Positions 51,132 to 60,172 are shown, counted from the first letter of the stretch. The stretch is 64,000 nt of DNA from MTP4 sp052056915 (GCF_052056915.1 NZ_CP195119.1:930001-994000), one strand, 5' to 3'. Program-made: numbers and translations. Notes: generated by a model not told the origin, from the sequence alone.

Positions 51132-53422
51132 GCATAATACGGGCTTTCGATTTCTTTTGATTTTTTGGTCCTGAGTTCCCCTTTTATTGCTTCGTAGTAT
51201 TTCATGGTGTCCGGAGTGACCGAGGGGCCTGTTTCCCTGACAGCTTTCAGGAAATGTCTTTGGCAGACATTCCGGGCATGGATATCTTCCCTGAGGGCAA
51301 ACCTCCCGGCTTTTTTGCAAACTGCTGCGATATCTGCCCCTGTGTACCGGTCAGTCAGGGATACAAGTTCCTCCGGGTCAACATCCTCTGCAAGGGCCAT
51401 CTTTTTCATGTGGACCTTAAAGATCTCTCGCCTGGCCCCTTCATCAGGGACAGGGACCATGATGAGTTCGTCAAAGCGGCCCGGGCGAAGGAGGGCAGGA
51501 TCAATGATATCCGGCCTGTTGGTTGCGCCGAGTACGACGACACTCCTGAGCTCTTCGAGCCCGTCCATCTCGGACAGGAGCTGGTTCAGGATCCTGGCCG
51601 TAACCTGGGGTTCCCCCGCGTAAGCCCCTCTGATGGGAGCAAGAGAGTCAAGCTCATCCAGGAACACGATAGACGGGGCAACCTGCCTGGCCCGCATGAA
51701 GACTTCAGCAATCCGTTTTTCGGATTCCCCGTACCATTTGGAGAGCAGGTCACTTCCCTTGGCCGTGATGAAGTTCGCATCGGACTCGTGAGCAATAGCT
51801 TTTGCGATAAGGGTCTTTCCCGTACCCGGAGGGCCGTAGAGAAGCACGCCTTTGGGAGCCTCTACCCCTATAGTCCGGAAGGAATCGGGGTGTTTAAGCG
51901 GCCATTCCACGGCTTCTTTTAAAAGACATTTTACTTCATCAAGCCCGCCCACATCGTCCCAGCTGACATTGGGGACCTCAATCAGGATTTCCCGGATAGC
52001 GGAAGGCTGGACGTCTTTCATGGCTTCTTCAAAGTCATCCCTCAGTACCTGAAGAGAATCAAGGATCTCTTTCGGGATTTCGGGTTCCTTCAGGTTGATT
52101 TTAGGCAGGATCCGGCGAAGAGCACTCATAGCCGCTTCCCGGCAAAGCGCCGCAATATCCGCCCCCACGAAGCCATAGGTTATCTGGGCAAGGCTGTTGA
52201 GGTTTACGTCGTCGGTAAGAGGCATGCCCCTGGTGTGTATCTGGAAGATCTCGAGCCTGCCTTCGGTATCCGGGACCCTGAGCTCTATTTCCCGGTCGAA
52301 CCTTCCGGGGCGGCGCAGCGCCATGTCCAGGGCTTCGGGACGATTGGTTGCTCCGATCACGATCACGTTCTTTCGGCTCTTGAGCCCGTCCATCAGGGAA
52401 AGGAGCTGGGCGACCACTCTCCTCTCGACTTCCCCCGTTACCTCGGCCCGCTTGGGAGCGATGGAATCGATCTCGTCAAGGAAGATGATAGCAGGAGCGT
52501 TCTTTTCAGCCTCATCAAAGATCTCCCGGATCCTCTGTTCGGATTCCCCGTAATACTTGGACATGATTTCCGGGCCGTTGATGGAGATGAAGTAGGCGTC
52601 GGACTCGTTTGCCACTGCCTTTGCAAGCATGGTCTTCCCGGTCCCGGGTGGCCCGTGGAGGAGCACGCCCTTGGGAGCATCGATCCCGAGCCTGTCAAAG
52701 AGTTCGGGGTGTTTCAGGGGCAGTTCAATCATTTCCCTGACCTTGGATATGGCATCCTTGATCCCGCCCAGGTCTTCGTACATTACAGTAGGGATGGTCT
52801 GTTCCGGAGGAATCTCCACTGCCTCGGGGAGGAGTTCGATGTCGGTCATTTCCGTGATCTTCACAATCCCCGGAGGAGAAGTCGAAACCACCTGCAGCTT
52901 TATTTCCCCGAGCCCGAATGACGGGCCAAAATCCGGGCCGAAAAAGTCCTGGAAAAAGTCCTCGAACATGAGCCCCTTGCTGTACATATCCCTGTCCGGA
53001 GACCTCCGAAGACTCGTGGTGGAGATAAAGTCCCCTTTTGAAACCGTACGGTTCATAAAGACAGCTCCCAGGGCCTCGCTGGGGGCATAAATCTGCATCC
53101 CTTTTGTTACGGGAGACAGGGTCACATGCTTTGCTTCCTTCCACTCCGCTTTCAGGAGTTCCACATATTCCCCGATACTTGTCTTTGCGTTTGTGCGGAT
53201 AAGCCCGTCCATACGGATGAGGTCAAGCCCCGCATCACCTGGATACGAACGCCCGACCAGGGCAGAGGTTGTTTTGCCTCCCCGAATTTCCACAACGTCA
53301 AAGGGCTTGAGTCCCAGCTTTTCCCTGAAAGCTTCGTCGATGCGGACAATGCCCTTTCCAACATCTCGCTGGTCTGCTTCCGCAACCTTCAGCTTGATCG
53401 AATTTTCATCCTCGTCAGTCAA
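51128..53422 (-). CDS. cdc48: Cdc48/VAT AAA+ unfoldase
   Basis: 764 residues. An N-terminal double-psi barrel domain (KLKVAEADQRDVGKGIVRID, then DVVEIRGGKTTSALV) precedes two AAA modules, D1 and D2. Each has Walker A GPPGTGKT, Walker B FLDEIDSIAP or FLDELDSLAP, and second-region arginines ATNRPEALDMALRRPGRFD and ATNRPDIIDPALLRPGRFD. It unfolds tagged or damaged proteins and in archaea can feed the 20S proteasome; the last residues PYYA resemble the HbYX docking motif. A tandem repeat overlaps its stop codon. It is transcribed alone. Confidence 0.96.
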   Translation of the reverse strand: MTDEDENSIKLKVAEADQRDVGKGIVRIDEAFREKLGLKPFDVVEIRGGKTTSALVGRSYPGDAGLDLIRMDGLIRTNAKTSIGEYVELLKAEWKEAKHVTLSPVTKGMQIYAPSEALGAVFMNRTVSKGDFISTTSLRRSPDRDMYSKGLMFEDFFQDFFGPDFGPSFGLGEIKLQVVSTSPPGIVKITEMTDIELLPEAVEIPPEQTIPTVMYEDLGGIKDAISKVREMIELPLKHPELFDRLGIDAPKGVLLHGPPGTGKTMLAKAVANESDAYFISINGPEIMSKYYGESEQRIREIFDEAEKNAPAIIFLDEIDSIAPKRAEVTGEVERRVVAQLLSLMDGLKSRKNVIVIGATNRPEALDMALRRPGRFDREIELRVPDTEGRLEIFQIHTRGMPLTDDVNLNSLAQITYGFVGADIAALCREAAMSALRRILPKINLKEPEIPKEILDSLQVLRDDFEEAMKDVQPSAIREILIEVPNVSWDDVGGLDEVKCLLKEAVEWPLKHPDSFRTIGVEAPKGVLLYGPPGTGKTLIAKAIAHESDANFITAKGSDLLSKWYGESEKRIAEVFMRARQVAPSIVFLDELDSLAPIRGAYAGEPQVTARILNQLLSEMDGLEELRSVVVLGATNRPDIIDPALLRPGRFDELIMVPVPDEGARREIFKVHMKKMALAEDVDPEELVSLTDRYTGADIAAVCKKAGRFALREDIHARNVCQRHFLKAVRETGPSVTPDTMKYYEAIKGELRTKKSKEIESPYYA

Positions 53423-53520
53423 ATAATACCCCCGGTTCCCGGAAATTAATGATTATCAGTTTTGGATATGCACCCGGATATGCGCCTGAACATGTACCCC
53501 CAACTGCCTTCCTCTCAAAA

Positions 53521-53620
53521 CGTCGGCTGTACCTTCAGTTTCCCCTCGCACCGTAGGCCATACCTTCAGTTCCCCTCGCACTGTTGGCCGTACTTTCAGC
53601 GTTCCCTCGCAAGGACGGCC
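53521..53620. repeat. About 31-base imperfect tandem repeat
   Basis: Three degenerate units with the core CCGTACCTTCAGTTCCCCTC then GCAC(T/C)G, just beyond the 3' end of the flavodoxin-like gene, in the spacer before Cdc48's start. Confidence 0.8.
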
Positions 53621-53626
53621 GTGCAT

Positions 53627-54277
53627 TCAGTCGCTGACCTTCCTGGCCTCTTCATCAAGCTCCTTCAGGTTGGTTGGGATCGGGTTTTCCTTGAGGAGCT
53701 TTGCAAAGTGCACCAGGTTGTGGACCATGTACCGCACCGTCCTGTTGGTATAAAGGTGCCGGTCCCCCCCGGCTTTGATATAACTCGGACCCGGCCCGGC
53801 ATCGCCCACCCAGTAACAGTCAACGTTCGGAGGCACGGTGCAGCCCAGGTGCGTAAGGTTAAAGAGCGTGTTCGCACAGATGTCGTGCGCTCCGTCCTCA
53901 TTTCCGGTCACAATGACCCCCCCGACCTTGCCGTAAAGCGGGTACTGCCCTGTCATGGGGTCCCCGTCCGCATATGTCCCGTCAAGCCTTTCCAGGACCA
54001 TCTGGCAAACCGAGGAACGCACCCCGAACCAGATTGGTGACGCAATGACGAGAATATCGCAGGTCTTTACTTTTTTAAGAATATGAGGCCATTCGTCTCC
54101 CCCCCCTTCGTCGGACGAAACCCCGAAAGCTACCTTATGGTCGATAACCCTGATTACTTCGCTTTCTACCCCGAGCTCCCCGAAAAGGCCCACAGCTTTG
54201 TCAATGAGTGCCCTGGTGTTGGAGGTCTGAGGTGACTTTTTCAGGGTGCAGTTCAAAAAAAGTGCCTTAATCGCCAT
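53627..54277 (-). CDS. Flavodoxin-fold NAD(P)H:FMN oxidoreductase-like protein
   Basis: 216 residues. The N-terminus IKALFLNCTLKKSPQTSNTRALI is the flavodoxin-fold FMN phosphate loop, and CDILVIASPIWFGVRSSVCQ with GKVGGVIVTGNEDGAHDI are the second and third FMN contacts. It belongs to the NADPH-dependent FMN reductase superfamily. The cysteine cluster of iron-sulfur flavoproteins is absent. Likely cytoplasmic redox enzyme, partner unknown. Single gene, divergent from nothing close. Confidence 0.86.
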   Translation of the reverse strand: MAIKALFLNCTLKKSPQTSNTRALIDKAVGLFGELGVESEVIRVIDHKVAFGVSSDEGGGDEWPHILKKVKTCDILVIASPIWFGVRSSVCQMVLERLDGTYADGDPMTGQYPLYGKVGGVIVTGNEDGAHDICANTLFNLTHLGCTVPPNVDCYWVGDAGPGPSYIKAGGDRHLYTNRTVRYMVHNLVHFAKLLKENPIPTNLKELDEEARKVSD

Positions 54278-54494
54278 AATATGTATGTTTTCGGACTGCC
54301 GTTATATATACGGGGTCGGATGATTGTTCAGGAACACTGTTTATGAAACACCCAATACCTTTTTTGACAACTCCGGAAAACGGAAAACTGGGTAAGAAGG
54401 AATAAAAAGGAAATTAAAATAAGAAAGGAAAAAACAAAAGAAACGGAAAAAAACAAAAGAAAGAAAATAAAAAAGGGAACAAGAGAAAGATTTT

Positions 54495-54737
54495 TTATAA
54501 CCTTATCTCCTTTGCCATTTCCTGAAATGCCTTTCCTTTTTCGGTGGTTATGAAAAGCCCGTCTTCATGTTTGATGAGTTCTTTTTCCTTCAACATTTCC
54601 AGATACTTCTGAGCAATGTTGAAATTCAGATTTACTTCATAGACTATATGTGTCTTCTTTGCCCCGTTAGTTGCCACTCTCAAAATATCGACAGCAATAT
54701 CAGTCCTGCTTCTCCTCTTAATACTAATACCCCCCAT
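54495..54737 (-). CDS. Winged-helix transcription regulator
   Basis: 80 residues from the ATG at 54737, which gives MGGISIKRRSRTDIAVDIL. A G-run (GGGGGG) immediately follows that ATG, so a later non-standard start (ATT of ISIKRRSR) served by this G-run is conceivable. A winged helix is visible: KRRSRTDIAVDILRVATNGAKKTHIVYEVNLN as helices 1-2, NFNIAQKYLEMLKEKELI as the recognition helix, and HEDGLFITTEKGKAFQ as the wing. This is the COG3432-type small archaeal regulator. Target unknown. Confidence 0.78.
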   Translation of the reverse strand: MGGISIKRRSRTDIAVDILRVATNGAKKTHIVYEVNLNFNIAQKYLEMLKEKELIKHEDGLFITTEKGKAFQEMAKEIRL

Positions 54738-55045
54738 ACGTAGAAAAATTATATTTGTAAGGAACTTTAACATTGAAAACTATATTTTGATGAATCTTAG
54801 TGTATGTAACTAAGATTCTTATTGTTAATCGTTTTGCTTACTATATAACATTATCAGTGTGATATAAAAAAATAAGTATGTAAAATGAAAATTTCTGACG
54901 CCAATAACTTCAGGTTACCCGCTATGTAAAACTAAAATTACTGTCCCAAAAAAGCACACCGAACTATTACAATAGAAAAAGATAGTTCAAAAAAACCAAT
55001 AGGAAGAGAACACTCTATTAAAAATTGTACATGTTTAAAAGGGTA
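54738..55045. other. Intergenic region, nothing recognised
   Basis: 308 bases, AT-rich, between the winged-helix gene start and the 3' end of tRNA-Val. A TATA-like segment (TACTATATAACATTATC, near 54838) may be the promoter for the winged-helix gene. No other feature seen. Confidence 0.35.
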
Positions 55046-55119
55046 TGGGCCCGCTGAGATTCGAACTCAGGATCCCCGCCGTGTAAAGGCGATGTCATAA
55101 CCGTCTAGACCACGAGCCC
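55046..55119 (-). tRNA. tRNA-Val (anticodon UAC)
   Basis: 74 bases fold as a cloverleaf on the minus strand: acceptor GGGCTCG/CGGGCCC (one G-U), an anticodon stem with loop TTTACAC giving anticodon TAC (codon GUA), and a T-arm with GAGTTCGAATCTC. The discriminator is A and CCA is not encoded, as common in archaea. No intron. Confidence 0.95.
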
Positions 55120-55388
55120 ATCTGGAGTGTGAATCATTTTCGGAAGATTACTCCTCAAATGCAACTCCAAAATGTCATTAGTTATATATATGTGTTTTGA
55201 TAGACTGGGATACCCAGTAAAAATAATTCAAACAGATGCCAGTCTCACATTCAACAGGCTAAAACGTTTAAACCGGGAGTCCTGAAAAATATTTGAAAAA
55301 TTTAAGCATATTAAAGTCAGAAAAATCTATTTCTTCAAGCATAAATTGAGATTGTGAGTAATCGACCTCAGGTATTAAACCATAAAAT
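55120..55388. other. Intergenic region
   Basis: 270 bases of AT-rich DNA upstream of tRNA-Val and before the first small RNA. TATATATATGTG at 55183-55194 is a likely tRNA promoter TATA box on the minus strand. Confidence 0.4.
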
Positions 55389-55397
55389 ATTTATATC
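55389..55397 (+). promoter_or_regulatory. TATA box of small RNA A
   Basis: ATTTATATC, centred 27 bases before the first base of the hairpin at 55420, the expected archaeal spacing. Confidence 0.6.
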
Positions 55398-55419
55398 AGA
55401 ATTGCGTGAAAGGATAATT

Positions 55420-55494
55420 GTGAGCGGGTCTCTAATTTTATAAGATAACCCCAACCCCCCAACACCCCCAATTCATACTCCCCAACCCGCTCAC
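55420..55494 (+). ncRNA. Candidate small RNA A, GTGAGCGGGT hairpin with C-rich loop
   Basis: GTGAGCGGGT (55420-55429) pairs with ACCCGCTCAC (55485-55494), extendable by T55419-A55495. The 55-base loop carries CCCCAACCCCCCAACACCCC and CCCCAACCC. It shares stem sequence, loop composition and TATA spacing with the two following candidates, which argues for a family of transcribed RNAs rather than chance inverted repeats. Confidence 0.75.
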
Positions 55495-55990
55495 ACTGAT
55501 TATTATTATGGAAAAAACCTTATTTTGCATAAAATACTTTTTACCATAGCTTATTTTGCACATGTGCTATCGAACCATATACCGTTTTGTAATCTTCACG
55601 CATCATTTAACAAATCGGTTTTTTTCCTTACTATTTACCCTTACTATTTATCCTACTGTTCGTCCCTTAAAATTCATCCGGATATATAGCTGTAAACATT
55701 CCCGGCATATTACTCTACTTTTACGTACCTTTTACCACTCATGGCGTGTTTTCTGCTTGTCAGATCTGATAAACACAGGAGTACGTACCCTACAGAATTT
55801 AATAAAGACTGTAAGGAAGGTTTGTCACCGAAGAGAAGGAAGAAATATAGAAAAAATATATATATTAAAATAGGACTGCCAGTTCCATTAATAAGAGATT
55901 TTGTATGGGATCACCTTAAAAAGAGCTCATGAAAAACGGAATTTCATTAAAATTCGATATATCGCCAGTTAGTATAAATCAAGGTATATA
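55495..55990. other. Spacer between small RNA genes A and B
   Basis: About 500 bases. Frames of 60-105 codons here (55556-55932) are interrupted and have no protein-like features. The end (55970-56010) is rich in TATATAT words and holds the promoter of candidate B. Confidence 0.4.
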
Positions 55991-56000
55991 TCATAGAAAA

Positions 56001-56010
56001 CTATATATAT
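56001..56010 (+). promoter_or_regulatory. TATA box of small RNA B
   Basis: CTATATATAT, centred about 26 bases before the stem of candidate B at 56031. Confidence 0.55.
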
Positions 56011-56030
56011 GATGTGATATTACTGAAGAC

Positions 56031-56124
56031 TTAGTGAGCGGGTCTGTTTTTACAGTATAACCCCCAACTCATATCCCCCAACTATTCCCCAACTATTCCC
56101 CCAAACACCAAGCCCGCTCACTAA
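56031..56124 (+). ncRNA. Candidate small RNA B, TTAGTGAGCGGG hairpin
   Basis: A perfect 12-pair stem: TTAGTGAGCGGG (56031-56042) with CCCGCTCACTAA (56113-56124). The 70-base loop repeats CCCCCAAC and TATTCCCCAAC units. Pyrimidine-rich TCCCTTTCATTTCTTTCC follows, a plausible terminator. Same stem core and TATA spacing as A and C. Confidence 0.78.
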
Positions 56125-56424
56125 TCCCTTTCATTTCTTTCCATTATTCACAAATCTCTTCTTCATGCATCATTTCTTCTTTATCTCTTCCTAATCTCAC
56201 TTTCAATTTATCCCTCGTTCTTCCCTTATACCCACAAGTAGCTATGTTCGATTTCCGAATATTTCCCGGACCCTCGGAATCATTCATTTGCAATCCAAAT
56301 CCTGAAATTTTTCGAAAACGACCCATGAAAACCGACATCATGGTTATCCGCCATTTTGGAAATCAACTAAGTATACAATACATTATCTGTATAGCCAAAA
56401 ATATTTTTTAATATATAAAAAAAG

Positions 56425-56432
56425 TATTTATA
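56425..56432 (+). promoter_or_regulatory. TATA box of small RNA C
   Basis: TATTTATA, centred about 26 bases before the conserved TTAGTGAGCGG of candidate C (56455). Confidence 0.55.
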
Positions 56433-56456
56433 AGTCGGTTTCGATATACCATAATT

Positions 56457-56538
56457 AGTGAGCGGAGAACATACCCCCACTTCCCAAGAATTCCCCAAAC
56501 TTCTTCTTTTAAGTCAACCCCCAAAAAATCCGCTCACT
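56457..56538 (+). ncRNA. Candidate small RNA C, AGTGAGCGGA hairpin
   Basis: AGTGAGCGGA (56457-56466) pairs with TCCGCTCACT (56529-56538), ten pairs. Compared with A and B the last pair is A-T instead of G-C, a compensatory change that supports a real RNA helix. The loop again has ACCCCCAC, TTCCCCAAAC and CAACCCCC. Confidence 0.76.
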
Positions 56539-56823
56539 CATTATCCATGTCGGTATTTCCATGTCGGTATTATGTGATTTTTAACTTTCAGGCGGGAAGT
56601 CTTCTTCCTCGACTCCAAAGGAAGCAAGGAGGAGTAGTCCACCAAGGGTAGAAATGATAAATAAAAACCTTTTCCCGGCTGCCCAAGCTGTCAGTAAGCC
56701 GCTGGCAAACCTGTAAAAATCCGGGTTGAGAAAACAGTTGGAAAACTAAAAATCCGGATATAAATACAGATAAACCCATAAAGGAAAAGAATAAAGCCGC
56801 TTAAAAAGCGGCATAAAAACGAC

Positions 56824-58764
56824 TTAAAAATCAAAAAGCGTTTTCTGAGTTTTTTGCTCAGGTTTTTTTGGCTCCCCTTTAGATTCAGCTGCTTCTTCCG
56901 AAGAGACAGGATCTAAGGGAAGGTTTTCTTCTTGAGATTCTTCTGCTTGCACTTCTGCGGGCACCTCTGTAGGCACTTCTGCGGGTACCTCTGTAGGCAC
57001 TTCTGCGGGCACCTCTCCTGGCACTTCTGCGGACACCTCTGTAGGCACTTCTGCGGGCACCTCTGTGGGCACTTCTGCGGGTACCTCTGCGGGCACTTCT
57101 GCGGGTACCTCTGTAAGCACTTCTGCGGGTACCTCTGCGGGTACCTCTGTGGGCACTTCTGATTCTATTTTACCGGACTTCGTCGCACTGTCCTGAATAA
57201 TATCAAACCCGAAATCCAGCGTTCTTTGCTTTCTATCCGAACTGACGGGAGCCGTTGTTTCGGTTGTTTCGGTTGTTTCGGTTGTTTCGGTTGTTTCGGT
57301 TGTTTCGGTTGTTTCGGTTGTTTCGGAAGAAACAGCCTCTTTTCCGGATATTTCGGCTTCGGAAAAAAAACCGGGAGTTTTTAGTTTGGTTCTGGCAGGC
57401 CTGGATGCAGGGTTTTTTTGCCGGCCTCCTGCGGCAACCGGGGTTTTGAAGAACTCAGCCTCTTCCTGGCTCCCGAAGGCTGCCTGCAGTTCCCGGGCGT
57501 CATCATAAATTTTCTGGAGCTTTTTGCTTGCTTTTTTGCTTCCGGTAAGATACATCAGTTCTTCGATTTCAAGGCCAAGCCCGGCAGTCACGTCCACTGC
57601 AGAGACTTCGTCTTTTGCCATCCTGGAATAAAGCCCGAGCAGGTTGCTCCTGGAATAGTGCATTGACTCCAGGCAGTGTTCCCCTATCTTCGAAGCGATA
57701 TTGTCCCGCATGTTCCTGGTCGCCCGGGTCTGTCCAAGCCGCCTCCAGACCGAAGGCTGCTGGTACTTGATAAAGCCCCTGTAAGACCTCGACTTTGCAA
57801 GGGAAGTTCCGCAGACCATGAGGTTGCTGGCATACCTCCACATCCGGTAGTTCTGGCGCTTCTTTACGCGCCCAAGGTAGAGATCGGCTCTTGAGAGGTA
57901 GCTGTAACCGGCCCTGATATCTTCAAGGTCCCCACCTTCTCCCGCATACTGGACAGGCAGGTTCTCATCGATCCAGTGCACCAGGTCTTCGGGGCTCTCG
58001 TCAAGGCCATATGTGGCTTCAAGGGCTTTTTTCGGGTCCGTGCTTTTGAAGATCTTCTGCATCGCCTTGAAGATATTTTCCTTTACGTCCCGCTCGCCTG
58101 TGCTGACGTCCTCGGCTTCGATAATCTCCCTGCCGCTGGCTGCGGCCTGGAGGTCGTTTACGGCACTGCGCAGGTCTCCTCCGGCACTTTCCGCAATCTT
58201 CAGGACAGCCTCAGGGCTGCACTGGAGCTCCTCTCCATCACAGATCCTTCTCAGGGCAGGGACAATGGACCGGCTCTGCACGCCCAGGAACTTGATTTCC
58301 CGGCAGAGGTTCCGGATCGTCGGGGTGAGCCCGTAGAGGTCATTTGCAATAAGCACAATCGGCTGCTGCGTATTTTTAATTATCCCCGAGACCGCCCGCA
58401 TCCCACCGCGGTCCGAGCTCCCGTGGATATTGTCCGCCTCGTCCAGAATGATCAGGCGCTTTCCCCCGAAAAGGGAATTCATGGAAGCCGCAGAACCCGC
58501 AACCTTCTCAATGACTCCTGCCGTCCTCTGGTCGCTCGCATTAAGCTCGATCGCCTCCCAGCCAAAGTCCCGGGCAAGGGCATGAGCACTGGAAGTCTTC
58601 CCTATCCCTGCAGGCCCGTACAGGATCACAGCCCGCTTTTCAGGGGTGCCCTCGAGCCACTCCTCGGCCCAGCTCCGGAAATCATGTACTGCCTTCTTGT
58701 TCCCCACGACATCCGCGAGGGTCGAGGGGCGGTATTTTTCAGCCCATTCGATTGCTGCCGTCAT
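56824..58764 (-). CDS. rfcL: Replication factor C large subunit with extended tail
   Basis: 646 residues. RfcL and the small subunit load the PCNA sliding clamp. Walker A is YGPAGIGKT (49-57), Walker B LIILDEADNI (D108, E109), and the arginine-finger and collar regions follow in the expected order to about residue 430. The tail is unusual: about eight TTE triplets (near residues 480-505), a PIP-like box QRTLDFGF, a long alternation of EVPAEVPTEV units (near 535-606) and a final PIP box QKTLFDF at the very end. PIP boxes bind PCNA. The tail is encoded by 9-base and 12/24-base DNA repeats. Single gene. Confidence 0.93.
   Translation of the reverse strand: MTAAIEWAEKYRPSTLADVVGNKKAVHDFRSWAEEWLEGTPEKRAVILYGPAGIGKTSSAHALARDFGWEAIELNASDQRTAGVIEKVAGSAASMNSLFGGKRLIILDEADNIHGSSDRGGMRAVSGIIKNTQQPIVLIANDLYGLTPTIRNLCREIKFLGVQSRSIVPALRRICDGEELQCSPEAVLKIAESAGGDLRSAVNDLQAAASGREIIEAEDVSTGERDVKENIFKAMQKIFKSTDPKKALEATYGLDESPEDLVHWIDENLPVQYAGEGGDLEDIRAGYSYLSRADLYLGRVKKRQNYRMWRYASNLMVCGTSLAKSRSYRGFIKYQQPSVWRRLGQTRATRNMRDNIASKIGEHCLESMHYSRSNLLGLYSRMAKDEVSAVDVTAGLGLEIEELMYLTGSKKASKKLQKIYDDARELQAAFGSQEEAEFFKTPVAAGGRQKNPASRPARTKLKTPGFFSEAEISGKEAVSSETTETTETTETTETTETTETTETTAPVSSDRKQRTLDFGFDIIQDSATKSGKIESEVPTEVPAEVPAEVLTEVPAEVPAEVPAEVPTEVPAEVPTEVSAEVPGEVPAEVPTEVPAEVPTEVPAEVQAEESQEENLPLDPVSSEEAAESKGEPKKPEQKTQKTLFDF
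56945..57155. repeat. 12/24-base repeat coding for EVPAEVPT units in rfcL
   Basis: Plus-strand units GGCACTTCTGCG and GGTACCTCTGTA alternate about sixteen times. The frame is kept, so copy number could change between strains. Confidence 0.88.
57250..57328. repeat. 9-base repeat coding for Thr-Thr-Glu units in rfcL
   Basis: GTTTCGGTT is repeated about eight times, giving TTE triplets in the RfcL tail. Confidence 0.92.
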
Positions 58765-59239
58765 TTGTAACCATACCAGTAAAAAGGATACTCATTCATA
58801 ACCTTATATGTTAAAATAATTTTTCATGTATAAGGATTTGGGTACAATGTCTATTGGCACTGTTTTTGATAATAAACACAGAAATACAGTATAAACGCTG
58901 CCCCGGTATAAGTCCACTTGAAAGAGCAAAACGGCCCGGCAAGAGTTGCAGATAAATTGCACTGAACAGAGACATCCGGAATACCCTATTTAACCGTCTT
59001 TAACCGTTTTTGTCCGCACAAAGGCGGCTATCTCAAGAAATTACTGCAAAAAATGAAGTAAAATCCGAAACTCCGAACCGGAAGCCCCGGAAATTCCGCA
59101 AGCATCCGGCTCTCTACAAAGTTCTCAAGTCAAAAATAAGAAGTCGGGTTGAAAGGGAAAGTTAATTAATGTTTGTGTTGATTTTCAAGGGACTACCTTA
59201 AATCTTACCAAAAAGTAATGGTCTACAGTACTGATCTAT
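58765..59239. other. Intergenic region between divergent rfcL and mtxX
   Basis: 475 bases carrying both promoters. ATATGTTAAAATAATTTTTC at about 58806 is likely for rfcL; no clear box was assigned to mtxX. No gene seen. Confidence 0.4.
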
Positions 59240-60097
59240 ATGGAAAATAATGGCATGAATACCCTTCTGGAGGCCATCGAAATACGGGCCCGGGCAAAGC
59301 GGGCGAAGGTGGCTATGGGAATAAGGGAACCCACCCCGAAGCTTCTTGAAAGTGCATGGAGGGCTCAGATGCTGGGCTATGCACAGGTCGTCCTGGTGGG
59401 AAACAAAAAGGAAATTGACGAAATCGGGACCGAGCTCGAGGTAGTTGATACCGAAGATCCCGAAAAAACCCTCATCGAACTTCTCATCTCAAGGAAGGTC
59501 GATGCTGCGATCCGGGGGACTGCAAAAGCTTCCGGAACCCTTACCAACCTGAAGCTGGCCCTGGGCATGAGGAAGATCTACAGGCTAGCCCTGCTTTTGA
59601 CGGTTGACGGAACGCCTTTTTTCCTTGCCCCTGTGGGAATTGACGAAGGGAACTCCCTTGCGGACAAGATCCGCATGATTGCCCTGGGCGCAGAACATAT
59701 CAGAAGGTTTGGGGTAGAACCGGTCGTTGGCGTGCTTTCCGGAGGCAGGATGGGAGATATAGGAAGGGACAGGCGTGTGGACCGGACCCTTGCGGACGGG
59801 GAATTCATAAGCAGCCAGGTAGCGGAACTCGGGATCAAGGTTAAGCACCATACCATTCTCATCGAAGATGCCATAAAGGAGTCTAACTTCATCATGGCCC
59901 CTGACGGCATTTCAGGAAACCTCATCTTCCGGACCATCGCTTTCCTGGGCGGAGGAGACGGGCTCGGGGCTCCCGTGCTGATGGACGACTACGTCTTTGT
60001 GGATACATCCAGGGTAGGCGGGCACTTCACAAAAGCCATCATGCTCGCAAGCGCACTTTCCCACCTGAATAAGGAAAGGAAAAAGGGAACCCATTAA
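59240..60097 (+). CDS. mtxX: MtxX, methanogenesis marker protein 4 family
   Basis: 285 residues. The MtxX/methanogen-marker-4 family resembles phosphotransacetylase-fold proteins: KLLESAWRAQMLGYAQVVLVG at the start, AAIRGTAKASGTLTNLKLAL, and GNSLADKIRMIALGAEHIRRFG, VVGVLSGGRMGDIGRDR, and ending FLGGGDGLGAPVLMDDYVFVDTSRVGGHF. It is annotated as a putative methyltransferase, but its activity is unproven. It is found in methanogens and, in Methanosarcina, next to genes for MtrA-like and MtrH-like proteins, as here. It is the first gene of the cluster. Confidence 0.9.
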   Translation: MENNGMNTLLEAIEIRARAKRAKVAMGIREPTPKLLESAWRAQMLGYAQVVLVGNKKEIDEIGTELEVVDTEDPEKTLIELLISRKVDAAIRGTAKASGTLTNLKLALGMRKIYRLALLLTVDGTPFFLAPVGIDEGNSLADKIRMIALGAEHIRRFGVEPVVGVLSGGRMGDIGRDRRVDRTLADGEFISSQVAELGIKVKHHTILIEDAIKESNFIMAPDGISGNLIFRTIAFLGGGDGLGAPVLMDDYVFVDTSRVGGHFTKAIMLASALSHLNKERKKGTH

Positions 60098-60172
60098 GGG
60101 ATTCATGAAGAGAATCCATTATTAAGGGAATCCATTATTAAGGGAATCCATGAAGAGAATTCATGAAAAAAA
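60090..60172. repeat. Short imperfect repeats after mtxX
   Basis: GGAATCCATTATTAA and AAGAGAATCCATT-type words recur four to five times around the mtxX stop codon and in the spacer before mtxA. Confidence 0.7.

Noticed and set aside
55556..55932. Frames of 63-105 codons between small RNAs A and B
   Set aside because: No ribosome-binding sites, aromatic and basic composition typical of random AT-rich DNA.
56588..56779. Hydrophobic minus-strand frames between the small RNAs and rfcL
   Set aside because: One frame has an ATG but an unlikely C-terminus; another gives a good membrane-type ending (LGGLLLLASFGVEEEDFPPES) but no start codon after an in-frame TAG. It may be a decayed small membrane protein, but I could not support a gene.
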